Assembly: GCA_018241725.1 (NCBI GenBank)
Contig: JAFEDI010000077.1
Location: 95,806 to 159,805 of the forward strand
DNA from: Pseudomonadota bacterium
GTDB lineage: Bacteria > Pseudomonadota > Gammaproteobacteria > Burkholderiales > Rhodocyclaceae
DNA length: 64,000 nt
Reading direction: 5' to 3'
In this document: positions 58,142 to 64,000 of the stretch, one piece after another
Numbering within the stretch: position 1 is the stretch's first letter
Layout: every line of letters begins with the position of its first letter
Program-made: the position numbers and the translations under genes
The notes under the pieces: generated by a model
What the model was told of the DNA's origin: nothing
The model's input: only the letters and a program-made list of their open reading frames with translations
The model's database searches: none

Positions 58142-58888
58142 TCAAATATCAGGGTCGTCACCAGGCGTGCGACGGTCCTGCACGAAGATCCACGCGCCGT
58201 CCCGCTTCAAGCCGAGCGCCGTGATTTTCCCGTCCTCCATGCGCACCAGACGGTCAGCTCGATTCATCACCCGCTTGTCGTGGGTCGAGAAGACAAATGT
58301 CGTGCCCGAATTCTGGTTGATGTCACGCATCAAATTGAGGATGCTTTCCCCGGTTCTACGGTCCAGGTTTGCGGTGGGCTCATCCGCCAGCACCACCCGC
58401 GAGTTCGTAACCAGTGCCCGCGCAATCGCCACACGCTGACGCTGCCCGCCGGACAACTGATTGGGCCGATGACGGGCATACTTGCTGAGACCTACCATCG
58501 AGAGGTAACGGGCAACCCGCTCCTGTCGTTCTTCCTTCGAGACTTCCGACATCTGCAACAAGGGGTACTCGACATTCTCCTCGGCGGAAAGAACTGGCAG
58601 CAGGTTAAAGGTCTGAAAAATAAAGCCGATGGTTCTGGCCCGGACTCCAGCAAGTTCGTCGGGAGTCTGGCCGGAGACATCCTTACCTTCGATTTCCACC
58701 GAACCTTTGCTTGGCGTATCGATACATCCCATGATATTCAGAAGCGTGGACTTTCCGCTGCCCGAAGGACCTGCAATCGCCATGAACACACCAGGCTCAA
58801 CGGTCAGCGACACCCCCTCTAGAGCGGTAACCTCCTGCTCACCGAGTTGATATACCTTGCTTACGTTGTCAACACGAATAATTGGCAT
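58142..58888 (-). CDS. LolD/MacB-type ABC transporter ATPase
   Basis: 248-aa ABC ATPase of the MacB/LolD/FtsE branch: Walker A GPSGSGKST (40-48), signature LSGGQ (145-149), Walker B VVLADEPT (165-172) and H-loop STHD. Such ATPases work with FtsX/MacB-fold permeases, but no permease gene is in this cluster. Divergent from the lipoprotein-sorting-like gene across a 42-bp gap, so promoters overlap. Confidence 0.93.
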   Translation of the reverse strand: MPIIRVDNVSKVYQLGEQEVTALEGVSLTVEPGVFMAIAGPSGSGKSTLLNIMGCIDTPSKGSVEIEGKDVSGQTPDELAGVRARTIGFIFQTFNLLPVLSAEENVEYPLLQMSEVSKEERQERVARYLSMVGLSKYARHRPNQLSGGQRQRVAIARALVTNSRVVLADEPTANLDRRTGESILNLMRDINQNSGTTFVFSTHDKRVMNRADRLVRMEDGKITALGLKRDGAWIFVQDRRTPGDDPDI

Positions 58889-58930
58889 CGGTGCGCGAGT
58901 CTATGTTGTTTGCTTTTCAAGGATAACATT

Positions 58931-59716
58931 ATGAGCCTTAAATTTTGCCTTCCTCGCGCGCTAGCGCGCTTTGCAAGCCTCGCGCTTGCGGCTTCAGCCC
59001 TTGTTGGCAGCGGAATATCCCATGCTGATGACACCGATCTCGCCCGCAGCGTCGTTGCCAAGGCGGATGAGGTACGCTTCCCCCGCGACGGCTTCCAGGT
59101 CGTAATCGACATCAACTCCAGCAGCCCTGGAGAACAGGTGGAAGAGCGGAAGTACCGGATCCTGTCGAAAGGCAACGAAAACACCATCGTCCAGACCTTG
59201 GAGCCTGCCAGCGACAAGGGCCAGGCCATGCTGATGCGCGGGCGCGATCTCTGGGTCTTCATGCCGAACGTCTCGCAACCGGTGCGACTGTCCCTCGCCC
59301 AACGCTTGACCGGCCAGGTTGCGAACGGGGACCTGGCTCGTGCCAACTTCGCAGGCGATTACGAGCCCAAGCTGCTGAGGACCGACACCATTGATGGGGA
59401 GAAGATGTACGTGTTCGAACTCACCGCCGTCGACCGGGGCGTCACGTATGCAAAAGTCTTGTACTGGGTACGCCAAAACAACAACTGGCCCCATCGGGCG
59501 GAGTTCTACTCCCTATCCGACCGCCTGCTGAAGGTTTGTCGCTACGAAAAGTTCCAGCCCCTAGGGGGACGCGTGCGCCCCACCCAGCTGACTATGGAGG
59601 ATGCGCTCAAGAAGGGGGATGTCTCGGTGCTGCGCTACACGCAGATGGCGCCAAAGGATCTGCCTGACCGGGTATTCACCAAACAATACATGGACAAGCT
59701 CAACCGAGTGGACTGA
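58931..59716 (+). CDS. Outer-membrane lipoprotein-sorting-like (LolA-fold) periplasmic protein
   Basis: 261-aa exported protein with signal peptide (LASLALAASALVGSGISHAD, cleavage near 32) and a LolA/LolB-like half-barrel (VVIDINSSSP, RYRILSKGNE, TYAKVLYWVRQNNNWPHRAEFYS). Related proteins are annotated outer membrane lipoprotein-sorting protein, adjacent to DUF1302 and LolD-like genes as here. Probably carries a lipid or lipoprotein across the periplasm; cargo unknown. ATG 58931 is preferred over a frame opening at 58847. Confidence 0.85.
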   Translation: MSLKFCLPRALARFASLALAASALVGSGISHADDTDLARSVVAKADEVRFPRDGFQVVIDINSSSPGEQVEERKYRILSKGNENTIVQTLEPASDKGQAMLMRGRDLWVFMPNVSQPVRLSLAQRLTGQVANGDLARANFAGDYEPKLLRTDTIDGEKMYVFELTAVDRGVTYAKVLYWVRQNNNWPHRAEFYSLSDRLLKVCRYEKFQPLGGRVRPTQLTMEDALKKGDVSVLRYTQMAPKDLPDRVFTKQYMDKLNRVD

Positions 59717-59718
59717 AC

Positions 59719-60396
59719 TCAGGCCAGATTGTCGGACAGGCCCGACGGGTAATCCGACAATTCATCCAGCACTTGCCCCACAGCCGTTTCCAGCGCCCCC
59801 AAGGACAGCGGCTGTGACGCCAACGCCCATCGGCGGAAAACACCGCCCACACGGGCATCGACCCCCTCACAATCCACGCCGAGAAGCTTGACGCCAACCG
59901 GCACGCGGCGAGCCAGCCGTGCCAGCAAGCTCTGCTCCTCAAGGCCAGGAAGGGCCAAGGGCAAGGCCTCCACATCACTCCACCCCATCCTGCCGAAACC
60001 CGCAATGAAGCGAACTTTGATCGGTTCCAGCCGGTAGAACCGGAAATCCCCAAGCGCGAGATAACCCGCAGACTCGGGGCTGTAGCGAAGAAAGCGGCTA
60101 CGTTCTGCCTCATCCAACTCCAACATCTCCAGCCGCCCGAGCAGGGTCATGCGCGCCTGCTGAAGCGGCCCTCCCCCGCCATCCGCAACCAGCAGGCTGA
60201 CTCGCGGATCGGATAGCACGTTGCGCGTATGCTCAGCCAGACCACTCAGCAGGAAGAGCGGACGACACTCCCCATCCAGAACATAGGGGAGCAGGGTCAC
60301 ATAGGGATAGCCCGGCTCGGCTACCGAGTGGGAACCGAGAGCCCCACTGCTGCACTGCCGCAGTAGACGCCGGGCCTCCCGATAGCCGATCTTCAT
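59719..60396 (-). CDS. HugZ-like pyridoxamine-phosphate-oxidase-fold protein
   Basis: 225-aa split-barrel flavin-fold protein. Motifs: SGALGSHS, PYVTLLPYVLD and HTRNVLSDPRVSLLVAD of the PNPOx fold, ALGDFRFYRLEP and a C-terminal domain of about 80 aa. Related proteins degrade or handle heme (HugZ/HutZ), but heme-specific residues cannot be confirmed here. It ends 3 bp before the convergent LolA-like stop and begins 2 bp after the rlmB stop, so it is probably in the rnr-rlmB run. Confidence 0.82.
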   Translation of the reverse strand: MKIGYREARRLLRQCSSGALGSHSVAEPGYPYVTLLPYVLDGECRPLFLLSGLAEHTRNVLSDPRVSLLVADGGGGPLQQARMTLLGRLEMLELDEAERSRFLRYSPESAGYLALGDFRFYRLEPIKVRFIAGFGRMGWSDVEALPLALPGLEEQSLLARLARRVPVGVKLLGVDCEGVDARVGGVFRRWALASQPLSLGALETAVGQVLDELSDYPSGLSDNLA

Positions 60397-60398
60397 GC

Positions 60399-61148
60399 TC
60401 AGGCCACGATACGCTGACGGCGCGCCTCGAACAAACAGAGGCCGCTGGCGACGGACACGTTCAGGCTCTCGACGGTACCGTACATCGGAATGCTCACCAG
60501 TTCGTCGCAGGTGTCCCGGGTCAGGCGCCGCAGGCCGTCCCCTTCTGCGCCGAGAACCCAGGCGATGGAACCCTTTTGGTCCACGGTGTGGATGGATTTT
60601 TCGGCCCCGCCCGCCGCCCCCAGCACCCAGACGCCAGCCTCCTGCATCTCTCTCAAGGCTCTCGCCAGATTGGTGACAGTGATGTAGGGCACCGTGTCGG
60701 CGGCGCCGCTAGCCACTTTCACGGCAGTGGCGTTGAGGCCGACGGCCTTGTCCTTCGGTGCTATGACCGCATGGGCCCCCGCGGCATCGGCAACCCGCAG
60801 GCAGGCGCCGAGATTGTGGGGGTCCTGGATGCCATCGAGCACCAGCAGCAGCGCCGGCTCGGTCAGGCCATCGAGCACGTCGGGCAGCTTGAGCTCCTTG
60901 CGACGGGAGTCGATACGGGCCACAACCCCTTGGTGTCGCCGGGTACCCACCATTTTGTCGAGGCGCTCGCCTTCCGACGGGATGACCCGCGTGCCAAGCT
61001 GCTGGGCATGGCGCAACAGATCCCGCGCGCGGGCGTCGCTGCGCTGCGCGTCGGTAAAGATTTCAAAAATACCCTCGGGGTCATGGCGGAGCTTGGCCAG
61101 CACCGCGTGAAAACCGTAGATGAGGCGGGAATTGGACTGATCAGACAC
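60399..61148 (-). CDS. rlmB: 23S rRNA (guanosine-2251-2'-O)-methyltransferase RlmB
   Basis: 249-aa SpoU/TrmH-family methyltransferase with an N-terminal L30e-like domain (YGFHAVLAKLRHDPEGI) and the SPOUT knot: LDGIQDPHNLGACLRVADA, GLNATAVKVASGAAD and PMYGTVESLNVSVASGLCLFEARRQR. GTG 61148 is chosen because it lies 8 bp into the rnr 3' end and gives the family N-terminus; a longer frame to 61331 is antisense-like Arg-rich sequence. Operon rnr-rlmB is conserved in proteobacteria. Confidence 0.95.
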   Translation of the reverse strand: MSDQSNSRLIYGFHAVLAKLRHDPEGIFEIFTDAQRSDARARDLLRHAQQLGTRVIPSEGERLDKMVGTRRHQGVVARIDSRRKELKLPDVLDGLTEPALLLVLDGIQDPHNLGACLRVADAAGAHAVIAPKDKAVGLNATAVKVASGAADTVPYITVTNLARALREMQEAGVWVLGAAGGAEKSIHTVDQKGSIAWVLGAEGDGLRRLTRDTCDELVSIPMYGTVESLNVSVASGLCLFEARRQRIVA

Positions 61149-63624
61149 GAACTTTCGCTTTCTTCTTGGTGCCACCGGCAGCGCTCTTGCGCGGCTTGGC
61201 GGCCTTGGTCGTCTTGGCAGACTTGCTTGCCTTGGTCTTGCTGGGCTTCGATGGAGCGGACTCCGTCTTGCGGCTCCCTGCCTTTTTCTTCGGTTCGACA
61301 GGAGCAGGCAGCTCCACAGGTGCGGGAACAACGTCCTTGACGACGCGCCGGCGCGGCGTGGCCGGAGCCTCCGCTGCGGCGGCCCGCTCCCGCTCCGTCT
61401 TGCCGACCCTCTCGGTGGCCCGCTGCGGCCCCTGGATCAGGCGGAAATCGATCTTGCTCGCCTCCATATTGACCCGCACCAACTGCACACGCACCCGGTC
61501 CGACAGCCGATATCGTTCGCCGGTCCGCTCTCCAACCAGCGCATGCTGCGCATCGTCAAAATGGAAGTAGTCACTCCCCAGATCGGAGATATGCACGAGA
61601 CCTTCGACAAAAACATCGTCGAGGGCAACGAAGAGGCCGAAAGGTACCACCGCCGATACGCTACCGTCGAACTCCTCGCCGATGCGGTCCTGCATGTAGT
61701 AGCACTTGAGCCAGTTTTCGACATCCCGGTCCGCTTCGTCCGCGCGCCTTTCGGTCATCGAACAATGCAGACCGATCTCGTCCCAGACGCCGCCCTCCTG
61801 GGCCGGCGTGTATTGCTCACCCGCCAGTACCGCCTTGATCGCCCGGTGAACAAGCAAGTCCGGATAGCGGCGGATCGGCGACGTGAAATGGGTGTAGGCT
61901 TCGTAGGCAAGCCCGAAGTGCCCCACATTATCCGGGCTGTACACGGCCTGACGCAGGGAGCGCAGCATCACCGTCTGCAGCAACTGCAGATCCGGACGAT
62001 CCTGGATCTTTTCGAGCAGTTTGGCGTAATCCGACGCACGGGGCTCCTCGCCGCCACCCAGCTGCAGACCGAACTCACCCAGGAAATCCCGCAACTTCGC
62101 CAGCTTTTCCGGCGTCGGCCCTTCGTGCACCCGGTACAGGGCCGGATGCTCATGGGTGCTCAGGAATTCCGACGCACAAACGTTAGCGGCCAGCATGCAC
62201 TCTTCAATCAGGCGGTGCGCATCGTTGCGACTCTCCGGCACGATCTTCTCGATCTTGCCGTTGTCGTCGAAGATCATCCGGGTTTCCTGGGTCTCGAAGT
62301 CAATCGCACCTCGCTTGGCCCTCGCCTTCAACAGCACGCGGAACAGCTTGTCCAGGTTCTGCAGGTGGGGCAGCAGTTCGCCGACGCTGTCGATCGCCGC
62401 CGCCTCCTGCTCGTACAGCGCTGCAGCAACCTGGTTGTAGGTCAGGCGTGCCTTTGAGAACATCACGGCCGGGTAAAAGCGATACTGCTTGATCGCCCCG
62501 GTCTGGGAGATCGCCATGTCGCACACCATACACAGGCGCTCCACCTGCGGATTGAGCGAACAGAGGCCATTGGACAGTTTCTCCGGCAGCATCGGGATCA
62601 CCCGCCGCGGGAAGTAGACGGAATTGCCGCGCTCGTAGGCCTCGCCATCCAGGGCCGAACCGACCTTCACATAGTGGGACACGTCGGCAATCGCCACGAC
62701 GAGGCGGAAACCACGCCCCTGCTTCTCGCAGTAGACGGCATCGTCGAAGTCCCGCGCCGTCTCGCCGTCGATGGTCACCAAGGGCAACGCCGTGAGGTCT
62801 TCCCTGCCCTTCCAGTCCATCTTGCGAACGTTGTCTGGCAGGCGTCGGGTCTGCTCCTTGGCCTCCTTGGAGAACTCGAAGGGCAGCTCGTGCTTGCGCA
62901 GCGCGATCTCGATCTCCATGCCCGGATCGGCGTAATTGCCGAGCACCTCGACCACCTGACCGATCGGCTGTGCATGACGGGTCGGCTGCTCGATCAGCTC
63001 GACCACCACCACCTGCCCGGCCGCCACCTTCTTCTTGCCGCCGGGGGCCAACAGCACCTCCTGCGCGATGCGCCGGTTCTCCGGTACCACCCGGACCACA
63101 CCATGCTCGACCAGCACCCGACCAACGATGCGTGTATTGGCGCGCTCCAGCACCTCAACGATCTTCCCCTCAGGCCGCCCACGCCGATCGACGCCAGCCA
63201 GACGGACCATCACCCGGTCGCCATGGAGAACTTCGCGCATCTCGTTAGGACTGAGGAAGACATCCGGCCCTTCCTCGTCGGTCACGACAAAACCGTAACC
63301 ATCCGGATGCCCCTGTACGGTGCCGCGAATCAGATCGGCCTTGGACGGCAGCAAATAGTCACCACGCCGGTTGCGCATGACCTGACCATCCCGCTCCATC
63401 GCAAACATGCGGCGCTCGAAGAACTCGAGTTCAACCGGCAGGATGTCCAGCGCGGTGGCCAGATTCGGAAACGCCAGCGGCACACCATGTTCGGCGAGCG
63501 TCTGCATGATGAATTCCCGACTCGGCAGCGGGAAGTCGTACTTCTCGCACTCGCGCTCGAAGAAAGGATCGCTGCGACGCAGCTTGCTCAGTTTTTTTGT
63601 GTTTTTTGATTTAGATATTGACAC
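61141..63624 (-). CDS. rnr: Ribonuclease R
   Basis: 3'-5' exoribonuclease for structured RNA. 827 aa: N-terminal HTH-like part, cold-shock domains (about 75-235), RNB catalytic domain with LTALPLVTIDGETARDFDDA (metal Asp cluster), S1 domain and a Lys/Ala/Ser-rich tail (about 750-827, KKKAGSRK...KAKVRV) that is basic and disordered. Start is GTG 63624 (VSISKSKNTKK); its codon sits in the -35 of the tRNA-Leu promoter. Downstream rlmB overlaps by 8 bp. Confidence 0.95.
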   Translation of the reverse strand: MSISKSKNTKKLSKLRRSDPFFERECEKYDFPLPSREFIMQTLAEHGVPLAFPNLATALDILPVELEFFERRMFAMERDGQVMRNRRGDYLLPSKADLIRGTVQGHPDGYGFVVTDEEGPDVFLSPNEMREVLHGDRVMVRLAGVDRRGRPEGKIVEVLERANTRIVGRVLVEHGVVRVVPENRRIAQEVLLAPGGKKKVAAGQVVVVELIEQPTRHAQPIGQVVEVLGNYADPGMEIEIALRKHELPFEFSKEAKEQTRRLPDNVRKMDWKGREDLTALPLVTIDGETARDFDDAVYCEKQGRGFRLVVAIADVSHYVKVGSALDGEAYERGNSVYFPRRVIPMLPEKLSNGLCSLNPQVERLCMVCDMAISQTGAIKQYRFYPAVMFSKARLTYNQVAAALYEQEAAAIDSVGELLPHLQNLDKLFRVLLKARAKRGAIDFETQETRMIFDDNGKIEKIVPESRNDAHRLIEECMLAANVCASEFLSTHEHPALYRVHEGPTPEKLAKLRDFLGEFGLQLGGGEEPRASDYAKLLEKIQDRPDLQLLQTVMLRSLRQAVYSPDNVGHFGLAYEAYTHFTSPIRRYPDLLVHRAIKAVLAGEQYTPAQEGGVWDEIGLHCSMTERRADEADRDVENWLKCYYMQDRIGEEFDGSVSAVVPFGLFVALDDVFVEGLVHISDLGSDYFHFDDAQHALVGERTGERYRLSDRVRVQLVRVNMEASKIDFRLIQGPQRATERVGKTERERAAAAEAPATPRRRVVKDVVPAPVELPAPVEPKKKAGSRKTESAPSKPSKTKASKSAKTTKAAKPRKSAAGGTKKKAKVRV

Positions 63625-63645
63625 GGATAACTTTTACTCTATAAT
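63618..63645 (+). promoter_or_regulatory. Consensus sigma-70 promoter of tRNA-Leu copy 1
   Basis: Exact TTGACA (63618-63623) and TATAAT (63640-63645) with 16-bp spacing, 12 bp before the tRNA. The -35 overlaps the start codon of rnr on the other strand. Confidence 0.9.
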
Positions 63646-63657
63646 TCTCGGCTCGTT

Positions 63658-63742
63658 GCCCAGATGGCGAAATTGGTAGACGCGCTAGTTTCAGGTACTA
63701 GTGCCGCGAGGCGTGGAGGTTCGAGTCCTCTTCTGGGCACCA
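63658..63742 (+). tRNA. tRNA-Leu (anticodon CAG), copy 1
   Basis: 85 nt with encoded CCA. Acceptor GCCCAGA / TCTGGGC, discriminator A, anticodon loop TTCAGGT, a long variable arm typical of class II tRNA, and T-arm GGTTCGAGTCC. Identical to the second copy 251 bp downstream. Confidence 0.97.
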
Positions 63743-63750
63743 AAAATACG

Positions 63751-63779
63751 AAAGCCGGTCCATGTGACTGGCTTTTTGT
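63751..63779 (+). terminator. Terminator after tRNA-Leu copy 1
   Basis: 10-bp arms AAAGCCGGTC / GACTGGCTTT (one G-T pair) followed by CTTTTTG. It separates the two tRNA transcription units. Confidence 0.8.
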
Positions 63780-63868
63780 TTGTTTGTTTGTTCAACGCAC
63801 AATGCATTGGAACAGGCTGAAAGCGGGCTCGTCTCGTTTCTCACTGCAGGAAAGTTCTCTTGAATAGC

Positions 63869-63896
63869 TTGCATCGGGATCAACTTGTTCTATAAT
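63869..63896 (+). promoter_or_regulatory. Promoter of tRNA-Leu copy 2
   Basis: TTGCAT (63869-63874) and an exact TATAAT (63891-63896), 16-bp spacing, 12 bp before the tRNA. The second copy therefore has its own start. Confidence 0.8.
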
Positions 63897-63908
63897 AGCG
63901 CTTTCGTT

Positions 63909-63993
63909 GCCCAGATGGCGAAATTGGTAGACGCGCTAGTTTCAGGTACTAGTGCCGCGAGGCGTGGAGGTTCGAGTCCTCTTCTGGGCACCA
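63909..63993 (+). tRNA. tRNA-Leu (anticodon CAG), copy 2
   Basis: Identical 85-nt copy of the tRNA at 63658, with CCA. The terminator for it, if any, lies beyond the window. Flanking bases differ after the first few, so only the tRNA itself is conserved. Confidence 0.97.
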
Positions 63994-64000
63994 AAATTCA

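Overview
The window looks like a piece of the chromosome of a betaproteobacterium, most likely from the Rhodocyclales (the Azospira/Dechloromonas/Azoarcus range). The basis is gene content and order: exbB-exbD-lpxK-Trm112-kdsB-adk, accA-tilS, hupB-tRNA-ppiD, argD-argF-argG followed by DUF2788, and a complete exosortase A (XrtA) exopolysaccharide locus, all in GC-rich DNA. The genus is an inference. I see no insertion sequence, prophage, CRISPR array or rRNA operon.

Layout. 0-1.6 kb: 3' part of a PAS sensor kinase and its NarL/FixJ-type regulator. 1.6-11.3 kb: housekeeping genes, with tilS and accA (minus), murJ and a PEBP-family protein (plus), a phosphofructokinase with mixed phosphate-donor signature (minus), and an envelope/energy operon exbB-exbD-lpxK-Trm112-kdsB-adk (minus). 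The 298-bp exbB/xseA gap carries a compact DnaA-box cluster. 11.6-17.7 kb: xseA, sodB, an SOS-type error-prone polymerase dnaE2 whose LexA box abuts its start codon, and a DUF4136 lipoprotein. 17.8-22.6 kb: a co-directional module behind a Fur-like operator (di-heme peroxidase-like lipoprotein, OprP/OprO-type porin, FMN-binding protein, ApbE flavin transferase, four-helix membrane protein). I read it as a possible iron-responsive flavin/heme electron-transfer system, and it is the most interesting unit here.

22.6-38 kb: a solute-binding lipoprotein, fabI, ppiD, tRNA-Asp, tRNA-Val, hupB, rpsT, a thiolase, a CobD/AmpE-like membrane protein, a Nudix hydrolase, an aspartic protease divergent from a glutamine amidotransferase with interlocked start codons, then yjfB-like, yajQ, ppnP, DUF2788 and argG-argF-argD.

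38-57 kb: almost everything on the minus strand belongs to the exosortase A exopolysaccharide locus: export lipoprotein, chain-length determinant, tyrosine autokinase with a Gly-Tyr tail, outer-membrane protein, ATPase, deacetylase, FemAB protein, exosortase A/EpsI, amidotransferase, glycosyltransferases, a CapK-like ligase, a second deacetylase and a TPR protein. No priming sugar transferase and no PEP-CTERM substrate is visible, so those must lie elsewhere. This part looks less GC-rich than the housekeeping parts. 56.8-64 kb: a DUF1302 outer-membrane protein and LolD-like ATPase divergent from a lipoprotein-sorting-type periplasmic protein (no permease present), a HugZ-like flavin-fold protein, rlmB, rnr and two identical tRNA-Leu(CAG) genes.

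All calls come from reading the sequence and recalled family knowledge. No database search was run. Many long antisense ORFs are shadows of GC-rich genes and were left out.
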